Below, piece by piece: positions 43,618 to 52,837 of a DNA stretch of 64,000 nt (its first letter is position 1; the number at the start of each line of letters is the position of its first letter). The notes beneath the pieces were generated by a model. It ran no database searches and was not told the origin of the DNA. It worked only from the letters and a program-made list of their open reading frames with translations. A program made the position numbers and the translations under genes. Where the stretch lies: contig NZ_FCOJ02000015.1 of the NCBI RefSeq assembly GCF_001545035.1, forward strand, positions 1 through 64,000, in the 5' to 3' direction. This DNA comes from Caballeronia glebae. GTDB lineage: Bacteria > Pseudomonadota > Gammaproteobacteria > Burkholderiales > Burkholderiaceae.

Positions 43618-43902
43618 TCATTCTGACTTGCCAAAGGGCTGCTGCGTCACGCTCATAAATTGCCTAATCTCAGGCTGCCCTAACGCGATCAGGTTGAGCA
43701 TGGCGACGCCGAGTCGGCGCGCAAATTCATCGTCCAGCTTGTTGTCGAATTCTTCCAGCGCTATAGGCATCTCCAGCTTGCTCGCGAGTAACGGCGCAAT
43801 CTTGACTGGCTCGACAGCGCGAACCGAAAGTACTTGCGTGTCTTCCAGGTAGGAGACAACGACAGAATAAGGCGAATGCGCAGCCATCAGAATCCTCTGC
43901 AT
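43618..43902 (-). CDS. small protein of unknown function, possible partner/immunity to the upstream gene
   Basis: A 94-residue soluble protein (pI acidic-neutral; EDTQVLSVRAVEPVKIAPLL, PIALEEFDNKLDDEFARRLGVAMLNLIALGQPEIRQF). No family recognised. It overlaps the 3' end of the 306-residue gene by 16 bp and shares its strand, so the two are surely cotranscribed. Size, overlap and acidic patches fit, but do not prove, an immunity or chaperone partner of a toxin. The gene ends 56 bp from the transposase scar. It is less GC-rich than the neighbours, which suggests recent acquisition. Confidence 0.6.
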   Translation of the reverse strand: MQRILMAAHSPYSVVVSYLEDTQVLSVRAVEPVKIAPLLASKLEMPIALEEFDNKLDDEFARRLGVAMLNLIALGQPEIRQFMSVTQQPFGKSE

Positions 43903-44807
43903 TGTTGATAACGGTCAAATGCGTTTTGGCGGCACAGGGTCGTACCACGACTGCCGCCCATTGCTGCGCCAAGTGCCCCACACAAATCGAGGTCGCGCTC
44001 ATATTGAGCAAAACAGCCCGCCTCGTCAGCTTCGCTTACGCCCGTGGCCCCTAGGTCGAAAACGTCACCAAACGAAGAGTCCTCAGAATACTCGAATGGC
44101 GACGCATCGCCGAGCGGTGTGCTTTCGCCGCCGAAGTTCATTGACAACGGCTGATCGTCGTCTGAACTGCTTCCTCCGAGAGCGGCCCCAGCTGCGTCCT
44201 CGACCGCGCCGAGCCAGTCGAAACCACTACTGCCGCTAGCGCCGCCGTCCATGCATCCGGGGGAATTGGCCTCGCTCACTCTAGCGCTGACGCCGCCAAT
44301 GCCCTTGCCTGCCGCCCCACCGCTCGCAACTCCGCCGCGCTGGCTGATCGGAATGTAGTAGGGGTCTCGCTGCGCGTATTGGAAGGCAGCCTGCTTTGTC
44401 CAACGCTGCGGCGCGTCAGATGGCACATCGAATCTTGGCGACAGGCGCCATCCCCGATCAACTATCGGGATCAACTCACCATCGCGCACGGCCTTGCGAA
44501 AGAATCGCTCGATCTCTTCGTTCGAGGCTGGCTGTTTCCAGTGAACGACATTCAAGAAAATCTGAAGAAAGCGCTGAATGGTGCGCAAGGCTTTACCGCC
44601 CGCGACCGTGCGCAAATCGAGGTTCGGGCGGAAGTATCGATCGAAAGCGATGCGATCTTCATCGACCGCCTTACGCGCGTCTGTTTTCAAAAACCGGAAC
44701 TCTGTGCCGCATTGAAGACGCGGAACGAGCGTGCATTGCCAGCCGATATTCAACGGCACGTCCAACGTGTTGTGGGACGGTTTCCATTTGCCAAAATCGA
44801 AGCCCAT
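43887..44807 (-). CDS. 306-residue protein of unknown function with four-cysteine C-terminus (putative effector)
   Basis: Three parts are visible. Residues about 1-150 are globular (IGWQCTLVPRLQCGTEFRFLKTDARKAVDEDRIAFDRYF; later EEIERFFRKAVRDGELIPIVDRGWRL); about 155-240 are a Gly/Ser/Asp-rich linker (RGGVASGGAAGKGIGG, ASGSSGFDWLGAVEDAAGAALGG); the C-terminal 45 residues hold exactly four cysteines spaced C-x10-C-x15-C-x10-C. No signal peptide or membrane helix. I do not recognise a family; the modular layout with linker and short cysteine-rich tail and the small overlapping downstream gene suggest a polymorphic-toxin-like or secreted effector. Function unproven. Confidence 0.6.
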   Translation of the reverse strand: MGFDFGKWKPSHNTLDVPLNIGWQCTLVPRLQCGTEFRFLKTDARKAVDEDRIAFDRYFRPNLDLRTVAGGKALRTIQRFLQIFLNVVHWKQPASNEEIERFFRKAVRDGELIPIVDRGWRLSPRFDVPSDAPQRWTKQAAFQYAQRDPYYIPISQRGGVASGGAAGKGIGGVSARVSEANSPGCMDGGASGSSGFDWLGAVEDAAGAALGGSSSDDDQPLSMNFGGESTPLGDASPFEYSEDSSFGDVFDLGATGVSEADEAGCFAQYERDLDLCGALGAAMGGSRGTTLCRQNAFDRYQQCRGF

Positions 44808-45024
44808 TCGACTTTGAACCTATCTTGACACATTTATAAGGATTCCAGAGTAATAGCACGCGGCTTTTGGGAGCGTCAAAAATTGTTCGATTCCTGCTCT
44901 AACGGCCGCCCATTGAAGCGCCACCAGATACGGTCGTTAGTAAAATAAAGATAACTAATTGATGTTTTGGATATGAAGTCCCTTCAGCGGCAGCCCCTAA
45001 TCAAGACCGCCGCCACGACCGCAT
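44808..45024. other. 217-bp junction, low GC, with an imperfect inverted repeat
   Basis: CTAACGGCCG (44899-44908) and CGGTCGTTAG (44931-44940) form an inverted repeat with one mismatch. AT content is higher than in the flanks. It may mark the right border of the islet or an operator; undecided. Confidence 0.35.
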
Positions 45025-46050
45025 TCACCCACGCCGCTGCGCAAACCCATCAAAAAACGCCCGCGCATTGGCCTCAAGACTTTCCAGGTGATATCCACCT
45101 TCCTGGGCGATCACCGAAGGCAGACCCAACGCACCAATCGCCGAGCCTAGCCGCCCGAATCCTTCGGTCGTCACGGCGACTTGCGCTTGCGGATCGTCCT
45201 CGTAAATATCGAACCCGAGCGCAAGCACGAGCGCATCCGGCTCGAAGCGCTTAAGCACGCCCAACGCATCGTCGAGCTTCTCGAAGAACACCGCTTCGGA
45301 CGAGCCATGCGGCATCGGCAGATTGATGTTGAAGCCATCGCCCGCGCCCGCGCCGCGCTCTTCTTCATAACCCGCGACCACAGGATAAAAATTCGTCGGA
45401 TCGCCGTGGATCGAGACATACAGCACGTCGTCGCGTCCGTAGAAAATCTCCTGCACGCCCTGACCGTGATGCATGTCGGTATCGAGAATCGCGACGCGTT
45501 CGAATCGGCCGCGCAGCGCCTGCGCCGCGATCGCCGCGTTGTTCAGATAGCAGAATCCGCCCGCCGCATCGGCGCGCGCATGATGTCCGGGCGGACGGCA
45601 CAACGCATACGTCTCGCGCGCGCCATCGTTGACCGCCGAGGCCGCCGCGAGCGCGCTTTGCGCCGACCAGTACGCCGAGCGCCACGTATTCGCGCCGACC
45701 GGACAACTGCCATCGGCGAGATAGCGCGCGGCTTTTCCGAGAATGCCTCGCAACGGATTCGGGTCGCGCACGTAGATGTTCGACATGATTTCGTCGCCCC
45801 AGTCGTCGGGCATCTTCTTCCATTCGCGATGCCCTTCTTCGAGAAAGCGCAGATAGTTCATGTCGTGCACGGCGGCGATCCCGGCCATGCCGCGATCTTC
45901 CGGCTCGATCACGTCGAAATCGAGCGACTTCGCCGCGGCGACGAGCCGCGCCGCGCGCTCGGGCACTTCCTGCGGCGCGCGCATCTGTCCGCGCGACATG
46001 TAGCTGCGCGGATGATGCAACAGTTGTTCAGGGTGAAAGAACGTTTTCAT
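45025..46050 (-). CDS. histone-deacetylase family protein (acetylpolyamine amidohydrolase-like)
   Basis: A 341-residue arginase-deacetylase-fold enzyme. Zinc-site and catalytic motifs are intact: CRPPGHHA (two catalytic histidines near residue 153), DTDMHHGQGVQEIFYG (Asp/His zinc ligands near 190) and SIHGDP; the N-terminus MKTFFHPEQLLHHPRSYMSRGQMR and GFDIYEDDPQ are typical for the acetylpolyamine-deacetylase branch. It removes acetyl groups from polyamines or small amides. It is 10 bp downstream of the (frameshifted) amidohydrolase, which suggests a joint amide/nitrogen catabolism operon. Confidence 0.9.
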   Translation of the reverse strand: MKTFFHPEQLLHHPRSYMSRGQMRAPQEVPERAARLVAAAKSLDFDVIEPEDRGMAGIAAVHDMNYLRFLEEGHREWKKMPDDWGDEIMSNIYVRDPNPLRGILGKAARYLADGSCPVGANTWRSAYWSAQSALAAASAVNDGARETYALCRPPGHHARADAAGGFCYLNNAAIAAQALRGRFERVAILDTDMHHGQGVQEIFYGRDDVLYVSIHGDPTNFYPVVAGYEEERGAGAGDGFNINLPMPHGSSEAVFFEKLDDALGVLKRFEPDALVLALGFDIYEDDPQAQVAVTTEGFGRLGSAIGALGLPSVIAQEGGYHLESLEANARAFFDGFAQRRG

Positions 46051-46060
46051 CTGGACTCCT

Positions 46061-47330
46061 TTATTTCGCGTTCAAAGTGGCCGCGACGCCCGCGCGCGCA
46101 AGCACCGCATTGAGCAGCACGTTTGCGCCGCGCGTCACGTCTTCGGGCAACGCGTCTTCGGCTTCGTTGTGCGAAAGCCCGTCGACGCATGGAATGAACA
46201 CCATCGCCGTCGGGCAATAGCGCGCGAGATGAATCGCATCGTGACCCGCGCCGCTCACGATGCGCTCGTTCGAGTAACCCAGCGCATCGACGGCCTGCGC
46301 GACGAGCGCGACGCAACTTGGCGCGAAAGGCGTCGCGGGACTGCGCCAGTACGTTTCGATGGATACTTCGACGCCGCGCGTCTTCGCGGCACTTGCGAAA
46401 GCCGCGCGCAGGTCGCGCTCCATCGCATCGACTTCATTGTCGTCGTGATGACGCAGATCGACGGTGAACGCCACCTTCCCGGCAATCGTGTTGCGCGACG
46501 CATTCGCGATGCTCGCTTGCCCGATCGTCACGAGCGCGCGCGGCGCACGACGTTCGGCGATCTTCTCCAGTTCGAGCGCCATCTGCGCCGCTGCGAAATA
46601 CGCGTCCTTGCGATACGGCATCGGCGTCGTGCCCGCGTGCGCGGCGACGCCGGTTACAGTGACATCGAGCCAGCGGATCGCCTGCCCGCCCGTCACGACG
46701 CCGATCGTCGTGCCGTTCGCTTCGAGCACGGGTCCTTGTTCGATGTGCGCCTCGAAGTAAGAATCGACCGCCTGAAATCGCACCGCGCGCGTGCCGCGAT
46801 ATCCGCTTTGCGCGAGCGCATCGGCGAGCGTGATGCCTTGCGCATCCTGCTTAGCGAGCGCTTCTTCCAGCGACGTAACGCCGGTGAACACGGCCGATCC
46901 GAGCATCGCCGGCGTGAAGCGTGCGCCTTCCTCGTTCGTCCACGAAACGATTTCGATGGGCTTCCCGGTCGCGATGTCCGCATCGTTCAACGCACGCACG
47001 AGTTCGAGCGCGGCGAGCACGCCATACACGCCGTCGAAGCGCCCGCCTTCGGGCTGCGTGTCGAGATGGCTGCCGATCAGAACCGGCGCCGCATCGCGTT
47101 GCGTGCCTTCGCGGCGTGCGAACAGGTTGCCGATCTCATCGACCGATACCGTCATGCCCGCTTCGCGGCACCACTGCGCGAAAAAGATCGCGGCCGCGTC
47201 TGTCTTCTTCGCTCAGGGCGAGACGGCGCACGCCGCCCTTTTCCGTCGCGCCGATTTGCGCCATGTCCATGAGGCTTCGCCAGAGGCGCGCGCCGTCGAT
47301 TTGCAGCAGGTCTGTCATGTTCGATTCCAT
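46061..47330 (-). pseudogene. Zn-dependent amidohydrolase (N-carbamoyl-amino acid/allantoate type), single-base frameshift near the start
   Basis: M20-family hydrolase. From the ATG at 47330 (or 47318) the frame reads MTDLLQIDGARLWRSLMDMAQ, then SEEDRRGRDLF, and goes out of frame at a run of five T (minus strand; 47181-47185); the next frame begins AQWCREAGMTVSVDEIGNLFARR and continues to 46061 with the metal motif GSHLDTQPEGGRFDGVYGVLAALE and SWTNEEGARFTPAMLGS, HIEQGP. Removing one T restores one continuous protein of about 422 residues. Either the gene is truncated in nature (internal ATG 47155, no start of N-domain) or the base run is a sequencing error. It probably hydrolysed N-carbamoyl amino acids or allantoate. 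Confidence 0.78.
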
Positions 47331-47341
47331 AACGTTCAGAT

Positions 47342-48652
47342 TCACACCGCGCCCACGGATTCCGCGTGCTCCGCATGCGAAGCCCGACGCGCATCGAGCG
47401 CAACGATGCACACGAGCGAGATGCCCGCGAGACACGTATAGAACACCGCGAGCGGCCACCATTGCCCCGTATATCGATGCGCGAGCCACGTGCCGACGAG
47501 CGGCGTCAATCCGCCCGCGATCGCGCCGCACACCTGGTAGCCGAGCGAGATGCCGGAGTAGCGCACGCGCGTCGGAAACACGCCGCTGACGAAACCCGCG
47601 ATCACGGAATAGAAGCTCGCCATGCAGACGACAGCGATAGCGATGCCGATGACCATCGGCACGGCCGAGCCGCTTTGCACGAGCATGAACATGGGATACG
47701 GCGAGATCATCGCGAGCGCGGCCATGAGCTTGAGGAATCGCGCGCCGCCCATGCGTTCGGCGGTCCACGCGGCGAGCGGCTGCGCGAGCAACTGGATGAT
47801 CGCGACGGCAAACAGGCAATCGAGAATGAGCGAGCGCGTCACGCCGACGTATTGCGTGGTGTACGCGATCATGAACGTGTTCGTGAAGTACACGCCCGCG
47901 ATCCCGATCGTATTCGCGCCGATGCACAGCAGCACGAGGCCCCACGCGGAGCTCAACACTTCGGCAATCGGCAGCTTGGCCGTGCGATTCGATTCCTTCA
48001 CGCGCGCGAATTCCGGCGACTCGTTCACGCCGAGACGAATCACGATGCCGACGATCAGCAGCACCGAACTCGCAAGAAACGGAACGCGCCAGCCCCACGA
48101 CAGGAAATCGGCCTTGTCCATCGACGTCACCGCGCGAAACGCGATCAGCGAAAGGATCAGCCCGGCCGGACTGCCGAGTTGCGCGAACGATGCGAAAAAC
48201 GTGCGGCGTCCCTCCGGCGCGTGTTCGCCCGCCATCAGCACCGCTCCGCCCCACTCGCCGCCGACCGCGATGCCCTGGACGACGCGCAGCAGCACGAGCA
48301 GCACCGGCGCGAGCATGCCGACCTTCGAATACTCGGGCAGCAAGCCGACGCCGACGGTCGCGACGCCCATCATCATCAGCGTGGTCATGAGCGCTTTTTT
48401 GCGGCCGATCTTGTCGCCCAGATGCCCGAAGACGATGCCGCCGAGCGGCCGCGCGAAGAAGCCGACGGCGAAGGTCGCGAACGACGCCATCGTGCTGACG
48501 AACCGGTCGCTCGACGGGAAATAAAGTTCGCCGAAAACGAGCGCGGCGGCCGTCGCGTAAATATAGAAGTCGTACCACTCGATCATCGTGCCGATGAACG
48601 CCGCGGTTGCGGCGCGTCCCGGCTGACGGGTACTGACGATGGCGTGAGTCAT
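47342..48652 (-). CDS. MFS transporter, metabolite:H+ symporter (MHS) family
   Basis: A 436-residue carrier with 12 predicted helices. The MHS signature is plain: AAFIGTMIEWYDFYIYATAAALVF at the start, FGHLGDKIGRKKALM in loop 2-3 and GIAVGGEWGGAVLMAGEHAPEGRR. MHS proteins import organic acids, shikimate or nitrogenous compounds with protons. Start at 48652, behind GGAG; the longer upstream frame is rejected. Its stop lies 12 bp before the amidohydrolase start, so it probably imports that enzyme's substrate. Divergent from the LysR gene at 48779. Confidence 0.9.
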   Translation of the reverse strand: MTHAIVSTRQPGRAATAAFIGTMIEWYDFYIYATAAALVFGELYFPSSDRFVSTMASFATFAVGFFARPLGGIVFGHLGDKIGRKKALMTTLMMMGVATVGVGLLPEYSKVGMLAPVLLVLLRVVQGIAVGGEWGGAVLMAGEHAPEGRRTFFASFAQLGSPAGLILSLIAFRAVTSMDKADFLSWGWRVPFLASSVLLIVGIVIRLGVNESPEFARVKESNRTAKLPIAEVLSSAWGLVLLCIGANTIGIAGVYFTNTFMIAYTTQYVGVTRSLILDCLFAVAIIQLLAQPLAAWTAERMGGARFLKLMAALAMISPYPMFMLVQSGSAVPMVIGIAIAVVCMASFYSVIAGFVSGVFPTRVRYSGISLGYQVCGAIAGGLTPLVGTWLAHRYTGQWWPLAVFYTCLAGISLVCIVALDARRASHAEHAESVGAV

Positions 48653-48711
48653 GCTGGCTCCGATGCATGAGATGCGTTGACGGTCGATACGCGTCTTTAT
48701 CGTCAGCCATA

Positions 48712-48765
48712 AATTATTAGTCAAATTTCGCGTTATTATTCATCGCATAAATTTGGCTAATAGTT
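48712..48765. promoter_or_regulatory. inverted repeat in the LysR/MHS divergent promoter
   Basis: Arms AATTATTAGTCAAATTT (48712-48728) and AAATTTGGCTAATAGTT (48749-48765), 17 bp with two mismatches and a 20-bp gap, AT-rich. Likely LysR dimer sites controlling both genes. Confidence 0.6.
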
Positions 48766-48778
48766 CGACGAAAACATC

Positions 48779-49735
48779 ATGCGCACCGACATCGCCCGCT
48801 TCCTCAACGACCGGCTCGACTGGAATCTTCTGCGCACGTTCCTCGTGATCATGCAGGAGCGCAGCCTGAGCCGCGCAGCGGCGCGCCTGTACGTGACGCA
48901 GCCGGCCGTGAGCCAGGCGCTGCGGCGGCTTGAAGAGACGCTCGAACGAAAGCTGATCGAACGGCGCGGCCCGTACTTCGCGCCGACGCAGGCGGGCGAA
49001 GAGGTGTATCGGATCGCAAGCGATATTTACGGAAATATTTCCCGGCTGGAAACGGAACTGGACGACCGCACCGAGGACATCAACGGTTCGATTCGTCTGT
49101 TGACGATCAGCCGCATCGAGTCGCCCGTCTACGACGAATTCCTGGCGGACTTTCATCGGGCGTACCCACGCATCGACTTGCAGATCGAAGTGATGCGCTC
49201 ATCGGACATCATTTCGTCGCTGCTGCAGAAGACGGCGACGGCGGGTCTCGGCCTGTGCCGCACGCCGCACGAAAAGCTGGAGATGCACTGCTTCCTGCGC
49301 CAGCGCTACGCGATTTTCTGCGGCAGGCATCACCGTCTGTTCGGGAAATCGACGCTGGTCATGGACGATCTGCTCGCCGAGAACTTCGTGTCGTTCACGA
49401 GCGACCAGATCGGCGACAGTCTCTCGCCGCTCACCGTGTTTCGCGATCAGAAAGGTTTCACCGGGCGCATCGTGGCTTCGTCACCGAGTCTGGACGAAGT
49501 GCGCCGGCTGATTTTCGCGGGGTATGGCATCGGCTGCCTGCCCGAGCACATCGTGCGCGACGACATCGCGCAGCAACGTCTGTGGCGCTTGCCGCCGGAA
49601 GAAGGTCTCGTCGATGTCGACGTGCATCTGCTGTGGCATCGCGATCGCAAGATGAATGCAGCGGACCATGCGTTCCTCGACGGCATGGAGCGCTGCATGC
49701 GGCGCTATTCGCTCACGGAACGGCTGGGCAAATAG
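48779..49735 (+). CDS. LysR-family regulator of the MHS-amidohydrolase operon
   Basis: A 318-residue LysR regulator: helix-turn-helix around residues 12-60 (DWNLLRTFLVIMQERSLSRAAARLYVTQPAVSQALRRLEETLERKL) and co-inducer domain (about 100-300; IRLLTISRIESPVYDEFLADFHRAYPRIDL, HRLFGKSTLVMDDLLAENFVSFTS). It is divergent from the MHS-amidohydrolase-deacetylase operon, with a long inverted repeat between the two, so it is probably their activator. Inducer likely an amide or carbamoyl compound, inferred. Confidence 0.9.
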   Translation: MRTDIARFLNDRLDWNLLRTFLVIMQERSLSRAAARLYVTQPAVSQALRRLEETLERKLIERRGPYFAPTQAGEEVYRIASDIYGNISRLETELDDRTEDINGSIRLLTISRIESPVYDEFLADFHRAYPRIDLQIEVMRSSDIISSLLQKTATAGLGLCRTPHEKLEMHCFLRQRYAIFCGRHHRLFGKSTLVMDDLLAENFVSFTSDQIGDSLSPLTVFRDQKGFTGRIVASSPSLDEVRRLIFAGYGIGCLPEHIVRDDIAQQRLWRLPPEEGLVDVDVHLLWHRDRKMNAADHAFLDGMERCMRRYSLTERLGK

Positions 49736-49744
49736 CGCGCGCGC

Positions 49745-49969
49745 TCAGGCGCACTGCCCTTGCCCGCGCTCGGCGCGCGTCACGGCGTTGCCGACCAGAA
49801 GACCCAGATCGTAAGCGCGTTCGAGCGCGCGCCCGATCTCCTCGACCCGGCACATGCGTATGTCGGCGCTCGGCTTGCCCATCGGATCGAACGACTGAAT
49901 GCCCAACTCGTCGTATGCGATTGTCAATAGCGGTTCCCAGTAAGGTTCGGTTTTGTTGCTGCAGTTCAT
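49745..49969 (-). CDS. small hypothetical protein
   Basis: A 74-residue soluble protein (MNCSNKTEPYWEPLLTIAYDELGIQ; then MCRVEEIGRALERAYDLGLLVGNAVTRAERGQGQCA). No motif recognised. AAAGGAG at 8-14 bp upstream of the ATG is a strong ribosome-binding site. It is convergent with the LysR gene, 9 bp between stop codons. Function unknown; perhaps a small regulator, since the helical centre is uncharged on one face. Confidence 0.55.
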   Translation of the reverse strand: MNCSNKTEPYWEPLLTIAYDELGIQSFDPMGKPSADIRMCRVEEIGRALERAYDLGLLVGNAVTRAERGQGQCA

Positions 49970-50283
49970 GATTCGCGCTCCTTTTTCTTGCGTTTGCTAC
50001 TTAACTAGCTTAGTAGCAAGGCGATGCGCGCCGTGCGACGAATCGCCGCGAGTGGAGGCTCATCTCTAGAAATCATCCATGCGCCGCGAAACAATAGCGC
50101 CCTTTTTGCCGCCCCTGCCCTAGGAAGCAGAATGCGGCGTTTCAGAATTCGAATCAATGTGCCGCTTCGAAGCGGGTGCTGTTGCGAACGCACATTCATT
50201 CGCTCAGCGAATCACGAAGCCGTTGCCTATGATTTATCTCAGGCCGGTTCCAGCTCATCTTCAAAGGACTAGGAGTCGTTCAC
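49970..50283. other. 314-bp region between the small gene and nagF
   Basis: No gene seen. It carries the near-palindrome at 49994-50019. The nagF start at 50284 is preceded by a weak AGGAGT-like sequence (50271-50276). Confidence 0.45.
49994..50019. promoter_or_regulatory. near-palindrome before the small hypothetical gene
   Basis: Arms TTGCTACT (49994-50001) and AGTAGCAA (50012-50019) with a partly palindromic TAGCT centre. It is 24 bp upstream of the 49969 start and 264 bp upstream of nagF; an operator for one of them is possible. Confidence 0.5.
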
Positions 50284-52815
50284 ATGAAAGCTCCTCAACG
50301 CTTGGCACGGATCGAACTGATGGCGCCGTTATCCGGCGTGATGGTGCAAATCGAGACTGTGCCCGATCCGGTTTTCGCGCAGAAGATGGTCGGCGACGGC
50401 GTGTCGATCGATCCCACTTCCAACGAATTGCTCGCCCCGCTTTCCGGAACAGTCACGCAACTGCATCGCGCGGCGCACGCGGCGACCATCACCGGCGAAG
50501 GTGGCCTCCAGGTGCTGATCCACATCGGACTCGACACCGTGATGCTGCGCGGCGAAGGCTTCACGCCGCTCGTCAAGGAAGGCGACACCGTCGCGACGGG
50601 CCAGCCGCTGATCCGCTTCGATCCGGTCGTCGTCGGCGCGCGGGCCGTGAGTCTGCTCACGCAGATGGTCATCGCCAACGGTGAGCTCGTCACCCGCTAC
50701 GCGCCCGCGACGGGTCTCGTCACGGCGGGCAAGGACGTCGCGTTGACGGTCGAATTCGTCGGCGGCGGCGCTGCAGACGCGAGCGGCGGCGTGGCCGGCG
50801 CGGTCCGGTCCGACGAAGTCACGCTGCCGAATCCGCAAGGCCTGCACGCGCGGCCCGCCGCCGTGTTCGCCGCCGAAGCGAAAAAATACAAGTCCGAGAT
50901 CCGCGTTTTGCGCGGCGGCGACAGCGCGAACGCGAAATCCGTCGTCGCGTTGATGGCGCTCGCGACGAGCTTCGGCGACAAGCTGCACGTCGAGGCCGCC
51001 GGTCCGGATGCGGGCGAAGCGGCTGCCGCGCTCGCGCGCCTGCTCGCGTCGGGATCGGGCGAAAAACCCGGCGATGCGCCCGCTCCCGTGGCTGCCGCAG
51101 CCGAAGCGGTCGCGCCGAAACCCGCCGCGCCCACGGACGCGAACGAACTCACCGGCGTATCGGCGTCGCCGGGACTCGCGGTCGGCAAGATCGTGCAGTT
51201 CCGCCGGGAAGTCATCGACGTGGCCGAAGCGGGAGAATCGCCGCAACGCGAACGCGCACGGCTCGACGCCGCGCATCACGAGGCGCGGCAGCAGATCGAG
51301 GCGTTGAAGGCGAAGCTCACCGATCCGTCGAAGGCGCAGATTCTCGATGCGCACCTCGAACTGCTCGACGATCCCGATCTCAACGATGCGGCCATCGCCG
51401 GCATCAGCGACGGCAAGAGCGCGGGCTTCGCGTGGCGCGCGGCGTTCGAGACGCAGGCGGGCAATCTGGCGCGGCTCGACAACGCGCTCCTGCGCGAGCG
51501 CGCGGGCGATATCCGCGATGTCGGCCGACGCGTGCTGGCGCTGCTCGCGGGCGTGCGGCAGGCGCATATCGACGTGCCCGGCGAATCGATCCTCATCGCC
51601 GAGGAGCTTTCGCCCTCCGATACGGCCTCGCTCGATCGCAGCAAGGTGCTCGGCTTTTGCACGACGACCGGCGGCGCGACGAGCCACGTCGCGATTCTCG
51701 CGCGCTCGCTCGGCATTCCGGCGATCTGCGGTATTGACGAAGATGCGCTGCAATTGCCCGACGGCACGCTCGTCGTGCTCGACGGCTCGCGCGGCAGCCT
51801 GCGGCGCAATCCTGGCGCGGACGATCTGGCGAAGGCGCGCGAGCGCATCGAACGTCAGACGAAAAAGCGCGAGGAAGAGAAAGTCGCCGCGAGCAAGCAG
51901 GCAGTCACCGCGGATGGACATCGCGTGGAAGTTGTCGCGAACATCCGCAATGCGCAGGAAGCGCGCGATGCGGTCGCGGCGGGCGCTGAAGGCGTCGGGC
52001 TGCTGCGCTCCGAGTTTCTGTTCGATAACCGCGACACCGCGCCGTCGGAAGACGAACAGGCCGCCGAGTACTGCGCGGTGGCCGAGGCGCTCGGCCGCGA
52101 GCGTCCACTCGTCGTGCGCACGCTCGATGTCGGCGGCGACAAGCCGCTGTCCTACATGCCGCTGCCGAAGGAAGACAACCCGTTCCTCGGCCTGCGCGGC
52201 GTGCGCGTAAGCCTCGATCGGCCCGACATGTTCCGCGTGCAATTGCGCGCGATTCTGCGGGCCGCGCCGATCGGCAATCTGCACATCATGTTCCCGATGG
52301 TCGCGTCCATCGAGGAAGTGCGCACGGCCAGGCAGATTCTTTCGGAAGAAGCCGGCGATCGCATGGCGAGCGTCAAGGTCGGCGTGATGATCGAAGTGCC
52401 GTCCGCCGCGCTGATCGCCGAGCCGCTCGCGCGCGAAGTCGATTTCTTCTCCATCGGCACCAACGATCTGACGCAATACACCCTCGCGATGGATCGCGGG
52501 CATCCAAAGCTCGCGAAACAGGCCGATGCGCTGCATCCGGCGGTGCTGCGTCTCATCGGCATGACGGTCGATGGCGCGCACAAGCACGGCAAGTGGGTGG
52601 GCGTGTGCGGCGGCATCGCGTCCGATGCGATGGCGGTGCCGGTGCTCGTCGGCCTCGGCATCGATGAACTGTCGGTCAGCGTGCCGGCCGTCGGCTCGAT
52701 CAAGGCGCAGCTCGCGCGTCTCACGATGGATGAAGCCCGCCAGCTCGCGGCCAAGGTAATCACGCTGGGGACGGCCGCGGAAGTGCGCGCCCTGCTCGCC
52801 CCATACGCGGAATAA
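50284..52815 (+). CDS. nagF: fused PTS protein EIIA-HPr-EI of the N-acetylglucosamine system
   Basis: An 843-residue multidomain phosphotransferase. Residues 1-160 are EIIA of the glucose type (His65 and the phosphorylated His80 in [10 protein letters not shown]); 175-260 are HPr with His188 in [13 protein letters not shown]; from 285 onward is enzyme I with His468 in [15 protein letters not shown] and the C-terminal PEP-binding domain ([48 protein letters not shown]). It takes phosphate from PEP and passes it along EI, HPr and EIIA to NagE. The arrangement is that of NagF in beta-proteobacteria. Length and all sites are complete. NagE follows 22 bp later. Confidence 0.93.
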   Translation: MKAPQRLARIELMAPLSGVMVQIETVPDPVFAQKMVGDGVSIDPTSNELLAPLSGTVTQLHRAAHAATITGEGGLQVLIHIGLDTVMLRGEGFTPLVKEGDTVATGQPLIRFDPVVVGARAVSLLTQMVIANGELVTRYAPATGLVTAGKDVALTVEFVGGGAADASGGVAGAVRSDEVTLPNPQGLHARPAAVFAAEAKKYKSEIRVLRGGDSANAKSVVALMALATSFGDKLHVEAAGPDAGEAAAALARLLASGSGEKPGDAPAPVAAAAEAVAPKPAAPTDANELTGVSASPGLAVGKIVQFRREVIDVAEAGESPQRERARLDAAHHEARQQIEALKAKLTDPSKAQILDAHLELLDDPDLNDAAIAGISDGKSAGFAWRAAFETQAGNLARLDNALLRERAGDIRDVGRRVLALLAGVRQAHIDVPGESILIAEELSPSDTASLDRSKVLGFCTTTGGATSHVAILARSLGIPAICGIDEDALQLPDGTLVVLDGSRGSLRRNPGADDLAKARERIERQTKKREEEKVAASKQAVTADGHRVEVVANIRNAQEARDAVAAGAEGVGLLRSEFLFDNRDTAPSEDEQAAEYCAVAEALGRERPLVVRTLDVGGDKPLSYMPLPKEDNPFLGLRGVRVSLDRPDMFRVQLRAILRAAPIGNLHIMFPMVASIEEVRTARQILSEEAGDRMASVKVGVMIEVPSAALIAEPLAREVDFFSIGTNDLTQYTLAMDRGHPKLAKQADALHPAVLRLIGMTVDGAHKHGKWVGVCGGIASDAMAVPVLVGLGIDELSVSVPAVGSIKAQLARLTMDEARQLAAKVITLGTAAEVRALLAPYAE

Positions 52816-52837
52816 ACGGAATAAGCGGAGACGCAAC

